Positions 43,896-52,758 of a stretch of DNA of 64,000 bases are shown in pieces. Source of the stretch: Enterococcus_D entomosocium. GTDB taxonomy: Bacteria > Bacillota > Bacilli > Lactobacillales > Enterococcaceae. Both the position numbers and the translations under genes were made by a program. Position 1 is the first letter of the stretch. Every line of letters starts with the position of its first letter. Below the pieces are notes generated by a model that was given only the letters and a program-made list of their open reading frames with translations, was not told the DNA's origin and made no database searches. Where the stretch lies: assembly GCF_030441895.1 (NCBI RefSeq), contig NZ_JARJAS010000001.1; one strand, written 5' to 3'.

Positions 43896-45389
43896 TTGAA
43901 AAATTTTCAATTGAGTTTTGTCACAAGCAAATCGACCGTCCGATGGCTGCAGATTCTAAGTGAATTTGAAAAAAATGAAATTTGCAGTGCCAGCCATTTG
44001 GCTGAAGTAACAAGTAGTACCACAAGGACGATTGGCAAAGACATCAGTCAGATTAATGATTATTTCTGTGGGTTGATCCTGATCACTTCCACCAATCAAG
44101 GCTATTCGTTTGAACTATTTGATTATTCACAGTATGAAAAGAAAAAAGCCTCGCTTTTAGCGAATGAACCGCTCTTTATTTTATTGGAAAATATTTTTAT
44201 TGGAGAGTTAAAGACGATCGATGAGTGGGCGGACTGCTTGTTTTTATCCAAGAGTACCTTATCAAAATACTTGCAGCGCATTCATGAACAACTGGCACGT
44301 TTTGATCTCCAACTAGCACTAGATCCCCTGAATATCGTTGGACAAGAAGCAGATATCCGCAATTTCTTCTGTACCTTTTTCTATGAAACGGATAGCACAC
44401 CCCATACTGTCTTTCCGCCAGCTGCGGTCCAACAGGCAGTAACGGAAATCGGCAGGATGTTTAACAAAAATAGTTATCACACCGTTTCGTTTTCACAATA
44501 TACGTATCTACTCTATATTTCGCTTGAGCGATTTATGCAAGGCAAAACTGTGCAAATCAACGACGAATTGTACCACGCCTTGCGACACAGTATTCAGCTG
44601 ATGCACTTTCAGCGAATCAATGGCATTATTGAAAAGTACTTTCAATGTCGATTGACGAACGATGAACTTATCTTTTTGTTTGTTAGTATTATCACAAAGA
44701 AAAAACTGCAAAATGTGATCGTCGAACAAAAGTTTTGTCTTTCTTATAATCATTGGACCGAGATTCGCACGTTGACCAACGAGTTTTATCAGATGTTGAA
44801 TGTATCGTCGAAAAAGCCTAAAGAAGATCAGATTCTGATCGAATCCTTTTTTACTTCTGCCAAATTGAAGGAGTGCTTATCCACTTCGGCCAATCGTAAT
44901 ATTTATGATGTGAATGCGTTTATTAAGAAAACTTTTTCTAAGGAGTTTGCTGCTTACCGAGAGTTTTTAGAAAGTAGTTGCGAGTACCACACCCTTTATT
45001 CTGTGGAGTATCTGACGGATTTTTGTGCAAACTTAGTGATTTTTATTGAATCTGTTCGAGAACGTCATTGGTTTCCCCGAAAAAATATCGCCTTTATCTT
45101 CGAAGGAAATAACAATATCGTTCAGTACATTGAGGGCTGGTCCAACCGCTATTTTAGCCGATCCCATCAAGTTTTTTATCCTGACTCAGGGGAAGTCAAT
45201 GCTCAGTATTTAGAACAAAATACCATTGATCTGCTAGTGACGAACTATGCCGAGCATGCGACCGAATTTCGAGATATCGTTGAATGTATCGTCTTCAAAA
45301 CGATCCCTTCTTCTTCTGACTGGAATCGGCTGCTTGAACGGATCAATCCTAACGTCACCCGCCAATTTGCCCTAAAAGACCTCTTCTAG
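43896..45389 (+). CDS. Mga-family regulator 2
   Basis: A 497-residue paralog of the regulator at 39103-40596, with the same order: HTH (LAEVTSSTTRTIGKDI), second HTH (LFLSKSTLSKYLQ), PRD-like middle and EIIB-like end (NIAFIFEGNNNIVQYIE, LLVTNYAEHATEF). The start is taken as TTG at 43896, 6 bases after TAAGGAG. This gives the same length and the same N-terminus pattern (KNFQLSF against KTFQLKF) as the paralog; an ATG 16 codons upstream lacks a ribosome site. A TATAAT box at 43821-43826 may belong to its promoter. Targets are unknown. Confidence 0.85.
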   Translation: MKNFQLSFVTSKSTVRWLQILSEFEKNEICSASHLAEVTSSTTRTIGKDISQINDYFCGLILITSTNQGYSFELFDYSQYEKKKASLLANEPLFILLENIFIGELKTIDEWADCLFLSKSTLSKYLQRIHEQLARFDLQLALDPLNIVGQEADIRNFFCTFFYETDSTPHTVFPPAAVQQAVTEIGRMFNKNSYHTVSFSQYTYLLYISLERFMQGKTVQINDELYHALRHSIQLMHFQRINGIIEKYFQCRLTNDELIFLFVSIITKKKLQNVIVEQKFCLSYNHWTEIRTLTNEFYQMLNVSSKKPKEDQILIESFFTSAKLKECLSTSANRNIYDVNAFIKKTFSKEFAAYREFLESSCEYHTLYSVEYLTDFCANLVIFIESVRERHWFPRKNIAFIFEGNNNIVQYIEGWSNRYFSRSHQVFYPDSGEVNAQYLEQNTIDLLVTNYAEHATEFRDIVECIVFKTIPSSSDWNRLLERINPNVTRQFALKDLF

Positions 45390-45441
45390 TTTCCCATTCT
45401 GTTTTGACCTAAAGAGTTGCTAGAAAGGGCCTTTTACATGA

Positions 45442-45500
45442 AAAGAAAGCACTTTTCCTTCACTGCTTAGACAGTGAGAAGGAAAGATGCTTTCTTTTTT
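45442..45500 (+). terminator. Terminator after Mga regulator 2
   Basis: AAAGAAAGCA...CCTTCACTG pairs with CAGTGAGAAGG...TGCTTTCTTT around CTTAGA, followed by a T-run. Confidence 0.85.
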
Positions 45501-45621
45501 AATGGCTTGACTCTCCGCAGCTGTGCAGGAGTGTGGGGAGGGGAAGTGGGGAGTGCATCAGGTACGGATGCAAGCCTTTGGAACCAGCGGTTTTCAATTC
45601 AATCGATCAATGTGGGCGAAA

Positions 45622-45999
45622 TCATTGGGCTTCACTTAAGTAAATCAAACTCCAAGGCGCCTTTTGGTTTAGCTGAAGACCGGTCAATTCCCGATAGAAA
45701 CAGGTTTTGTCTTTGACCGTCAGCTGAATGATCTCTTCTTCCGTATACTCGTTTAGAGAAGAAATTTTTAAAACATAAAGTTCTTTTAGTATTTGCAGCT
45801 GTGCGTCGATATCTAAGAGCAACGACATTTTTTCGAAAAAAGTACCCTCGTCTTGTTCATAGATCGCCAAGAATCGTTGGCGCAAAGAGAGATAAAAATT
45901 AAAGATTTTTGGGTGTGTATAAGAACAGGGAGAGTGGATAAATTCTACGTCAAAAAAGTTTACATATTCTTCGGCTGATTGGATCGTTTTTAAGTTCAT
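45622..45999 (-). CDS. Hypothetical protein
   Basis: A 125-residue soluble, helical protein without a recognised domain. It contains HPKIFNFYLSLRQRFLAIYE and an acidic C-terminal half. The ATG (complement of 45997-45999) follows TAAGGAGTATTGAT, which supports this start over a frame that stays open 76 codons further upstream. It lies next to Mga regulator 2 and converges on it. Confidence 0.62.
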   Translation of the reverse strand: MNLKTIQSAEEYVNFFDVEFIHSPCSYTHPKIFNFYLSLRQRFLAIYEQDEGTFFEKMSLLLDIDAQLQILKELYVLKISSLNEYTEEEIIQLTVKDKTCFYRELTGLQLNQKAPWSLIYLSEAQ

Positions 46000-46551
46000 A
46001 TCAATACTCCTTATAAGTGTTAGGAAAAGGTGACAATACGTGTCATTATCAAAAAGAGTCACTGTTAAGCAATGTCTTACTGAGAAGGCCCTTTTGTTTT
46101 TTTTAATGATTGGGGGAAGGACTTTCGCTACATTCAATGTACAGGATATTCCAAATTGGCTCAAACGCGTTTTTTCGTAACCATACGAAGATTTGTTTTC
46201 GCTGGTATTAACGTCAAAAATGTTCAACTATTCTGATAATTGTTGTTATAAAAAGAATATTTTCGGAATGGACGAAATGACTGGGTTTCCTTTCTTTTCC
46301 AGCAGGTTGTTTTTTCATTCGCTGAAATCATGGTTGAGAAAAAACAGCATCAGTTGACCGGTAGGCTCATCCCCGTCATTTTTTCAAAGGTGTGATACTA
46401 TAGAATTATCTAGAAAAACGATCCTTTGATTCAAGTGGCCAATGCCAAAATAGTGCGAAGACACGCAGTTGCAGTGAGACGCAACCGTCTGTTTCGGTGA
46501 AAAGAATTGGCTAAATAGGGACGTTTATTAAAGCAAACGAGGAGCGACTCA
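46000..46551. other. Divergent intergenic region, 552 bases
   Basis: It lies between a hypothetical gene and crtP. TACTAT at 46396-46401 is a possible -10 box for crtP but no good -35 box pairs with it. I see no RNA gene, repeat or additional ORF with a ribosome binding site. Confidence 0.35.
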
Positions 46552-48039
46552 ATGAATGAGAAAAAAACAGTTGTAGTGATCGGCGGCGGACTTGGTGGTC
46601 TATCAGCGGCGGTCTCATTAGCCCAAAATGGCTTTGATGTATCATTATATGAAAAAAATCACCATTTAGGTGGCAAATTGAACCGACTGGAAACAAACGG
46701 CTTCGGCTTTGACTTAGGTCCTTCGATTTTGACGATGCCGCAGATTTTTGAAAAATTATTTACTGGCAGCAATCGCGATATGGCGGATTATGTTGCGATT
46801 CGCCGATTGCCATTGGAATGGCGCTCCTTTTTCCCCGACGGCACCAAGATTGATCTCTATGGCGATCTTGCCCGCATGGCAAAGGAAAACCCCCACTTGT
46901 CGGAAAAAGACATGGCAGAGTACCAAGACTTTTTGGACTATGCGCAAAAGATTTATGATATCACGGAAAAAGGCTATTTCGAGAAAGGCTTAGATACCAC
47001 GAAAGAAATCTTGAAGTATCACGGCGTGATCAAAGCGCTGAAAGGCTTTGATTATTTCTCTTCCATGCATGATGCCATTCAAAAACGTGTCAGCAATCCG
47101 CAGCTGCAAGACATGCTGAGCTATTTTATCAAGTATGTCGGCTCGTCTCCTTATGACGCCCCAGCCGTCTTGAACATGATGATCTACATGCAGCATGCCC
47201 AAGGTGTCTGGTACGTGCCAGGCGGGATGCATCGGTTAGCCGAAGGCATCGTTCGCTTAGCAAAAGAGATCGGTGTGACCTTCCATACGGGACATAAAGT
47301 GGAAAAATTGATCGTTGAACAAGAACAAATCCGTGCCGCTCGTTTGGATGATGGTACGTTGATCGAAGCGGACTATTTTGTTTCCAATATGGAAGTGATC
47401 CCGGCATATGAAGAGCTGTTAGAAGAAGCGCCGACCTTTACTCAAAAACTGGAAGAAAAATTTGAACCAGCAAGTTCTGGCTTTGTCTTGCACTTAGGGG
47501 TCAAAACCTCCTATCCGCAACTAGCGCACCACAACTTTTTCTTTTCAAATGCCTCAAAAGAAAACTTTGATCAAAATTTCCATCAGCATCAGCTGCCGGA
47601 AGACCCAACGATCTATTTGGTCAATGCCAACAAAACCGATCCTTCGCAAACAGTGGCAGGGCATGAGAACATCAAAATCTTGCCTCATATCCCTTATTTG
47701 CAGGATAAACCCTTTACGGAAGCGGAATACGATGCCTTTCGTGAACGGATCTTGATCAAGCTGGAAAACATGGGCTTAACGGATCTACGCAAGCACATCG
47801 TGTATGAAGACCGCTGGACACCCGAAGACATCCAAAAGAATTATTTGTCACATCGCGGCGCCATCTACGGCACAGTCTCTAATCGCAAGAAAAATCATGG
47901 CTTTAAACACCCGAAACACAGCGAACGCTACGAAAATCTATACTTCGTTGGCGGTACGGTCAATCCCGGTGCCGGCATGCCGATGGTGACCCTTAGTGGC
48001 CAGCAAGTCAGTGAGATGATCACCAAAAGAGAACACTAA
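46552..48039 (+). CDS. crtP: 4,4'-diaponeurosporene oxygenase (CrtP)
   Basis: A FAD-dependent carotenoid oxygenase of the CrtN/CrtP family, 495 residues. The dinucleotide fold is VVVIGGGLGGLSAAVSLAQ at the N-terminus, and a second cofactor motif GGTVNPGAGMPMVTLSGQQ lies near the end. Many stretches agree with S. aureus CrtP as I remember it, for example FGFDLGPSILTMP, ENIKILPHIPY and TDLRKHI-YED. CrtP oxidises the terminal methyl of diaponeurosporene. The pairing with crtQ and crtO supports CrtP over CrtN. The ATG follows CGAGGAGCGACTCA. Substrate specificity is inferred. Confidence 0.88.
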   Translation: MNEKKTVVVIGGGLGGLSAAVSLAQNGFDVSLYEKNHHLGGKLNRLETNGFGFDLGPSILTMPQIFEKLFTGSNRDMADYVAIRRLPLEWRSFFPDGTKIDLYGDLARMAKENPHLSEKDMAEYQDFLDYAQKIYDITEKGYFEKGLDTTKEILKYHGVIKALKGFDYFSSMHDAIQKRVSNPQLQDMLSYFIKYVGSSPYDAPAVLNMMIYMQHAQGVWYVPGGMHRLAEGIVRLAKEIGVTFHTGHKVEKLIVEQEQIRAARLDDGTLIEADYFVSNMEVIPAYEELLEEAPTFTQKLEEKFEPASSGFVLHLGVKTSYPQLAHHNFFFSNASKENFDQNFHQHQLPEDPTIYLVNANKTDPSQTVAGHENIKILPHIPYLQDKPFTEAEYDAFRERILIKLENMGLTDLRKHIVYEDRWTPEDIQKNYLSHRGAIYGTVSNRKKNHGFKHPKHSERYENLYFVGGTVNPGAGMPMVTLSGQQVSEMITKREH

Positions 48040-48059
48040 GACAAGAAAGGATGATGACT

Positions 48060-49157
48060 GTGTACCTGTTGCTCGCTGGTATTTGCGCTGCTTGGCTGGC
48101 AGGCTGGCTGATTTTTTTTCGCCTGCCGACGATACCCACCCGCAAGGAGACAGCCGCATCCAAAGACTTGAAGGAGAGGGCAGAATTGTCGATCATCATC
48201 CCCGCCCGCAATGAAGCAGAAAATTTGCCGCAATTGTTGGCATCCTTGCAGCAGCAAACCCTTTATCCTGTGGAGATTTTGGTGGTTGATGACGGATCGG
48301 AAGACGAGACGATCGCCTGTGCCAATTGCTTCGGTGCGACGGTCTTGAAAACCGCTGCTAATTCTGCTGGGAAAGCGGCGGCTTGCTGGTTAGGCGCCTC
48401 ACAAGCGGTGGGCAAGTATCTATTATTTTTGGATGCCGATACCTTCTTTCTAGCAGAAGATGGCTTAGAGCGCCTTTTCGCTGCGTATGAGGAGCGATCG
48501 GGACAAGGCCTGCTCTCGGTGCAGCCCTATCATCAAACGAAGCGCCTGTATGAACAACTATCTGCCGTCTTTAATGTCATCTTACCTGTCGGGTTGAACC
48601 GTTTCTCTATCGTAGGCGAAAAACTCTCAGCCGGCGGCGCCTTTGGTCCGTGTATCTTGTGCAGCAAAACAGCGTACCTTCAAGCCAATGGGCATCAGGA
48701 CATGCCACAAGGAATCTTAGATGATCTAGCATTAGCGAGACGCTTTAAGAAAAAACGCTTGCCGATCACCTTGTATGGTGGAAAAGACCTGTTGGCCTTT
48801 CGGATGTATCCAGCTGGTGTTCGTCAACTTGTTCAAGGCTGGACGAAGGACTTTGCCACTGCTTCGCAATTCACTCACCCTTTGATCATGGCGGGTGTCA
48901 TCTTGTGGATCAGCGGCGGCATTGGGGTACTGGCGGCACCATTTCTGATGGAACCGCTTTGGCTAGGACTGCTTTTTTATGCTGCTTATTTTGGACAAAC
49001 TCTGTGCTTTGCCCGCCGTGTCGGCAACTTCAACCGAGTCTTGCTGCTTTTTTTCCCATGTTACTTTCTTTTTTTCCTAGGCTTATTTGGTTGGTCATGG
49101 ATCCAAACCCATTTGTTGAAATCCGTGACCTGGAAAGGACGAAAAATCAATTTATAG
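48060..49157 (+). CDS. crtQ: Diaponeurosporenoate glycosyltransferase (CrtQ)
   Basis: A family 2 glycosyltransferase at the membrane that attaches a sugar to the carotenoid acid. An N-terminal hydrophobic helix is followed by LSIIIPARNEAENLPQLL and VDDGSEDET for nucleotide-sugar binding. LLFLDADTFFL holds the metal-binding DxD-like motif. GLLSVQPYHQTKR and AFRMYPAGVRQLVQGWTK match CrtQ landmarks, and two or three helices lie near the C-terminus. The start is uncertain: GTG at 48060 is 8 bases from AAAGGA, while ATGs at 48051 and 48054 overlap or crowd that site. It begins about 20 bases after crtP. Confidence 0.87.
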   Translation: MYLLLAGICAAWLAGWLIFFRLPTIPTRKETAASKDLKERAELSIIIPARNEAENLPQLLASLQQQTLYPVEILVVDDGSEDETIACANCFGATVLKTAANSAGKAAACWLGASQAVGKYLLFLDADTFFLAEDGLERLFAAYEERSGQGLLSVQPYHQTKRLYEQLSAVFNVILPVGLNRFSIVGEKLSAGGAFGPCILCSKTAYLQANGHQDMPQGILDDLALARRFKKKRLPITLYGGKDLLAFRMYPAGVRQLVQGWTKDFATASQFTHPLIMAGVILWISGGIGVLAAPFLMEPLWLGLLFYAAYFGQTLCFARRVGNFNRVLLLFFPCYFLFFLGLFGWSWIQTHLLKSVTWKGRKINL

Positions 49158-49169
49158 GAGGCGATGCAC

Positions 49170-49682
49170 ATGCCGCTGATCACCTTATCTCCACTGCTCT
49201 TGCTCTTTACAGACAGCTTGGCTTGGCTGCTGTTTCATCTAGGCATCTCGTTTGGCTTGCGCAAAGTCAGTGATGCTTTTTTTGAACGTCATACCAACTG
49301 GTTCCATTCTTTTGCCTTTGAAAAAGGCGGTAGGATCTGGGCGGAGGTATTTCGTATTCGTCAGTGGAAAGACAAATTGCCCGACGGCACTGTGATTGCC
49401 AAAAAAGGCTTTGACAAATCTCGCTTGGATCAGCAACAAAAGGACTATCTGGAAAAATTCGTCATCGAAACACGCCGAGCAGAGCTGACCCATTGGCTGC
49501 TGATTGTTCCAGCACCGTTCTTTTTCCTCTGGAATCCTACGTGGGCGGGCTGGGTGATGATCGCCTATGCGTTATTGGCCAACTGCCCATTCATCATGAT
49601 CCAACGCTATAATCGCCCCCGTTTGGAGCGAGTCTTGCGGAAAAAAAGTGCCCTGCAAGTCAAGCAGAAGGCGATGGTCTAG
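49170..49682 (+). CDS. crtO: Glycosyl-diaponeurosporenoate acyltransferase (CrtO)
   Basis: A 170-residue membrane acyltransferase that adds a fatty acid to the sugar of the carotenoid glycoside, the last step of staphyloxanthin-type pigments. It has three or four hydrophobic segments and the family stretches FAFEKGGRIWAEVF, ETRRAELTHW and MIQRYNRPRL, which match S. aureus CrtO. The ATG at 49170 is 8 bases after AGGAGG; an ATG at 49164 is only 2 bases away. It ends the crtPQO operon before a strong terminator. Confidence 0.87.
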   Translation: MPLITLSPLLLLFTDSLAWLLFHLGISFGLRKVSDAFFERHTNWFHSFAFEKGGRIWAEVFRIRQWKDKLPDGTVIAKKGFDKSRLDQQQKDYLEKFVIETRRAELTHWLLIVPAPFFFLWNPTWAGWVMIAYALLANCPFIMIQRYNRPRLERVLRKKSALQVKQKAMV

Positions 49683-49735
49683 GTTCATGTAGGCGTTGCT
49701 TTTAAGATTCGCCGAAAAATAGGCAAACGGGAAAT

Positions 49736-49776
49736 CAAAAGGATCGGAGGATAACTGCCTTCGATCCTTTTTAAAA
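49736..49776 (+). terminator. Terminator after crtPQO
   Basis: AAAAGGATCGGAGG and CCTTCGATCCTTTT pair around ATAACTG, followed by further T residues. Confidence 0.85.
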
Positions 49777-49853
49777 AATTGGTGTTAATTTTTATGGGAT
49801 GCGTCAAGACCATTCTTTGTACACTAAGGTCATTCAGAGGAAAGGGTGATCGT

Positions 49854-49982
49854 ATGTCATCAGAAGGATATGGGCAAATTTTCGACCTGCCTTTGCAGGC
49901 TGCTGCATTGGTTGGTCGTGTGTTAGGACAGGTACAAAGTATTTTTGTAAGTGTAGAAAAGAAGGAGGGATGCGCAAGATGA
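49854..49982 (+). CDS. Possible 42-codon leader ORF coupled to ada
   Basis: A short frame starts at ATG 49854 behind GAGGAAAGGGTGATCGT. Its TGA overlaps the ada start as ATGA (49979-49982). The product begins MSSEGYGQIFDLPLQ and resembles nothing I know. The overlap suggests translational coupling, which could set the level of Ada. It may encode a small protein or only a regulatory leader. Confidence 0.45.
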   Translation: MSSEGYGQIFDLPLQAAALVGRVLGQVQSIFVSVEKKEGCAR

Positions 49983-51043
49983 TTGAAGATAGCCGACAAC
50001 GGGACCACTATTACGACATGCTGATTGAAAAAAATTCCCAATATGAAGGGATTTTTTACGTTGGGGTAAAAACCACCGGCGTCTTTTGCCGTCCCACCTG
50101 CCCAGCGAAAAAACCGCTCAAAAAAAATTGCGAGTTTTTTCAGACGGCACAAGAAGCGTTGCTGGCGGCGTATCGTCCCTGTAAACGATGTCGCCCGCTC
50201 AGCTCACCTAGCCACTTATCCCCTGACGTGAAAAGCCTGGTGGAAGCCGTGGAGAGTAACCCAGAGAAAAAGTGGACCGACAAAGATTTTGAAGCACTAG
50301 CGATCCATCCCAATACCGCACGCCGACAATTTAAAAAATATTTTGGCATGACCTTTATCGAATATTCCCGTGCACGCCGTTTAGGGTTAGCGTTTAAGCA
50401 GATTCGTGAAGGAGAACCGCTGATCCAAGCACAATTAGAAGCCGGCTTCGATTCTGGCAACGGCTTTCGAGATGCGTTTTCCCGGATTATGGGGGAATTG
50501 CCTTCCAACAGCCGCGAAAAAACGATTCTTTCTTCTGCTTGGCTTGAGACCAAGCTGGGATCGATGCTGGCAATCAGCGACCAGCAGCAGCTTTACTTGT
50601 TAGAATTCGTGGATCGCAGAGGGCTAGAAACGGAAATCGCTGTTTTGAGAAGCCGCTTGAATGCAGTGATTATTCCGCAGCAAACGGCAATCATTCAGCA
50701 ACTCAAGCAAGAACTGACGGAATATTTTGCAGGAAATCGAACTGTTTTCACGATTCCAATTGCATTGATCGGCTCCGATTTTCAGAAAGCCGTCTGGCAG
50801 CAGCTGTTGGCGATGAAGATTGGAGAAACATACTCCTACAAACAATTGGCACAGCGAATCGGCAATGAAAAAGCCACCCGAGCTGTTGCCAACGCCAACG
50901 GAAAAAATCAATTGGCGTTGATCGTTCCATGTCACCGTGTCATCAATAGTGATGGTAGTATCGGCGGCTATGGCGGCGGTGTCGAACGCAAAAAGTGGTT
51001 GCTGGCTTTGGAAAAGCAGGTCCAGCCGACTGTAAAGATTTGA
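49979..51043 (+). CDS. ada: Bifunctional Ada: methylphosphotriester sensor and O6-alkylguanine-DNA alkyltransferase
   Basis: A 354-residue DNA repair protein and regulator. The N-terminal Ada zinc domain carries Cys37, Cys41, Cys68 and Cys71 (VFCRPTC, PCKRC), one of which accepts methyl groups from DNA phosphates. An AraC-type HTH pair lies at about 85-180 (FGMTFIEYSRARRLGLAFKQI). The methyltransferase domain at about 255-345 has the acceptor motif VPCHRVI. The start at 49979 is 10 bases from AAGGAGG. Fused Ada as in E. coli differs from the split AdaA/AdaB of Bacillus. It should activate its own promoter on alkylation. Confidence 0.93.
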   Translation: MIEDSRQRDHYYDMLIEKNSQYEGIFYVGVKTTGVFCRPTCPAKKPLKKNCEFFQTAQEALLAAYRPCKRCRPLSSPSHLSPDVKSLVEAVESNPEKKWTDKDFEALAIHPNTARRQFKKYFGMTFIEYSRARRLGLAFKQIREGEPLIQAQLEAGFDSGNGFRDAFSRIMGELPSNSREKTILSSAWLETKLGSMLAISDQQQLYLLEFVDRRGLETEIAVLRSRLNAVIIPQQTAIIQQLKQELTEYFAGNRTVFTIPIALIGSDFQKAVWQQLLAMKIGETYSYKQLAQRIGNEKATRAVANANGKNQLALIVPCHRVINSDGSIGGYGGGVERKKWLLALEKQVQPTVKI

Positions 51044-51128
51044 AAAAGAGATAACTATGCGTAGGAATCAGCGCTTCATCGATCAGTACATGGAATGGAT
51101 CGAATCCTCTTCAGTAAAATATATATTT

Positions 51129-51168
51129 AGCGGAACTTATGGAATCTTTCATGAGTTCTGCTTTTTTA
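51129..51168 (+). terminator. Terminator after ada
   Basis: GCGGAACTTATG pairs with CATGAGTTCTGC around GAATCTTT, followed by TTTTTT. Confidence 0.8.
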
Positions 51169-51287
51169 TTAGATTTGAAGGGGACATAGAGAAAAGGTGG
51201 GACCTTCGTTAGTGTCTAACCGTTCTTAACCTCTATAAAAATAAGCATTGAATGATTTTCTTAAACAACCAAAGCATATCTTTTTAC

Positions 51288-51306
51288 AACTTACAAAAAG
51301 TAAGTT
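51288..51306. promoter_or_regulatory. Inverted repeat TTACnnnnnGTAA upstream of mhqR
   Basis: AACTTAC-AAAAA-GTAAGTT is a perfect 7-base inverted repeat just before the MhqR-type operator. The TTAC...GTAA shape recalls operators of redox-sensing MarR/DUF24 regulators, so a second regulator may act here. Confidence 0.45.
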
Positions 51307-51311
51307 ATGAT

Positions 51312-51329
51312 TATCTCGAATTCGAAATA
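51312..51329. promoter_or_regulatory. MhqR-type operator
   Basis: TATCTCGAATTCGAAATA differs at one base from the B. subtilis MhqR consensus as I recall it, tATCTcgaAtTCgAGATa. It lies 14 bases before the marR/mhqR start codon. Autoregulation of the whole operon is expected. Confidence 0.7.
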
Positions 51330-51343
51330 AAGAGGTGAGGAAA

Positions 51344-51772
51344 ATGGCGCATCAAGAAGAAGCGCTCAAAGCGTACATCGGTTTGCTGCGTACGGCGAGT
51401 CGTTTGGAACAAGTGGCAAAAAAAGATGTTCGTTGTTATGGCTTAAATATTACAGAGTTTTCTGTACTGGAATTGCTTTACCATAAAGGCACCCATACGA
51501 CGCAAGCCATCAAGGAAAAAATTTTGATCGCCAGCAGCTCGACAACCTATGTAGTCGATCAATTAGTCAAAAAAGGCTGCGTGCGCCGGGAACCTAGCCA
51601 AGAAGATCAACGGGTAACTTACGTCAGTATTACGGAAGCAGGCAGGGCATTGATGGAGAAAATTTTTCCCAGTCATGCACAAAAGATTGCGGCGAGTTTT
51701 TCCGAACTCAGCAGTGAAGAATTGCAACAATTAAAAACAATTTTACGAAAAATAACTTACGATCAGAAATGA
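51344..51772 (+). CDS. mhqR: MarR-family repressor (MhqR-like)
   Basis: A 142-residue MarR-type winged-helix protein with recognition region LIASSSTTYVVDQLVKKG and wing RREPSQEDQRVTYVSIT. MhqR in Bacillus represses dioxygenase and hydrolase genes that detoxify methylhydroquinone, quinones and catechols. The same gene content follows here, and the matching operator precedes it. The ATG follows AAGAGGTGAGGAAA. It starts a five-gene operon with gaps of 10-18 bases. The identification rests on context and operator more than on the protein alone. Confidence 0.85.
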   Translation: MAHQEEALKAYIGLLRTASRLEQVAKKDVRCYGLNITEFSVLELLYHKGTHTTQAIKEKILIASSSTTYVVDQLVKKGCVRREPSQEDQRVTYVSITEAGRALMEKIFPSHAQKIAASFSELSSEELQQLKTILRKITYDQK

Positions 51773-51782
51773 GGAAAAGAAA

Positions 51783-52745
51783 ATGAGAAAACAAGATCAA
51801 TTATTAGGGGTACACCATGTGACGGCCATGACAAGTGATGTGGAACGGAATTACCATTTCTTTACGGATGTGTTAGGGATGCGTTTAGTGAAAAAAACCG
51901 TAAATCAAGATGACATTTATACGTACCATACCTACTTTGCGGATGATTTAGGGACACCGGGAACGACCATGACGTTCTTTGATTTTCCCAATACCGCTCG
52001 CGGCAGCAAAGGAACCAACTCGATCACCCGCACCAGTTTCCGAGTACCCAGTGATGCTGCCCTTGATTATTATGCCGCACGCTTTGATGAATTTGAGGTA
52101 AAACACGAAGCAATCACCACCGAATTTGGGAAAAAAGTGTTGCGCTTTTGGGATTTTGATACGCAAGCCTATCAATTGATCTCTGATGAACACAATACTG
52201 GCGTGAAAGCTGGTACCCCTTGGAAAAAAGGACCGGTTCCTACTGAATTTGCGATTTATGGCTTAGGTCCTGTCGAAATGTCTGTTTCTTACTTGGCAGA
52301 TTTCAAAGGGCTGCTGGAATCCGTTTTTGATTTCAAAACCATTGATCAAGTAGACAATCGCTATTTGCTAGAAGTCGGTGAAGGCGGCAATGGCGCTCAA
52401 GTCGTTTTAGTGGAAGATACCACGAGCCCGCAAGCACAACAAGGCGATGGCGAAGTGCATCATGTCGCTTTTCGTTTAGCTCACCACGACTCATTAGCAG
52501 TTTGGCAAGAAATCTTTGATAACTTGGGATTGGCCAACTCCGGCTATGTGGATCGCTACTATTTTGAATCCTTGTATGTGCGCATCGGCCATATTCTTTT
52601 TGAACTAGCGACAGATGAACCAGGGTTTATGGGGGATGAGCCGTATGAAACATTGGGTGAATCCTTATCATTGGCACCATTTTTAGAAAATCGCCGTGAA
52701 TACATCGAAGGAGTCATCAAACCCTTCAATACAAAACGCGCCTAA
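51783..52745 (+). CDS. Ring-cleaving dioxygenase / VOC protein 1 (MhqA/MhqO-like)
   Basis: A 320-residue protein with two vicinal-oxygen-chelate (glyoxalase-like) halves. The first starts LLGVHHVTAMTSDVERNYHFF and carries a metal His at HHVT. The second holds GEVHHVAFRLAHHD and a Glu in ILFELATDEPGF. The H-H-E set fits Fe(II) ring-cleavage dioxygenases that open hydroquinone- or catechol-type rings. It follows mhqR by 10 bases and is a paralog of the next gene. Confidence 0.85.
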   Translation: MRKQDQLLGVHHVTAMTSDVERNYHFFTDVLGMRLVKKTVNQDDIYTYHTYFADDLGTPGTTMTFFDFPNTARGSKGTNSITRTSFRVPSDAALDYYAARFDEFEVKHEAITTEFGKKVLRFWDFDTQAYQLISDEHNTGVKAGTPWKKGPVPTEFAIYGLGPVEMSVSYLADFKGLLESVFDFKTIDQVDNRYLLEVGEGGNGAQVVLVEDTTSPQAQQGDGEVHHVAFRLAHHDSLAVWQEIFDNLGLANSGYVDRYYFESLYVRIGHILFELATDEPGFMGDEPYETLGESLSLAPFLENRREYIEGVIKPFNTKRA

Positions 52746-52758
52746 GGAGGCACATAGT

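Noticed and set aside
43202..45999. Homology between the two small hypothetical proteins next to Mga regulator 2
   Set aside because: The 134- and 125-residue proteins are both helical but share no motif I can align by eye.
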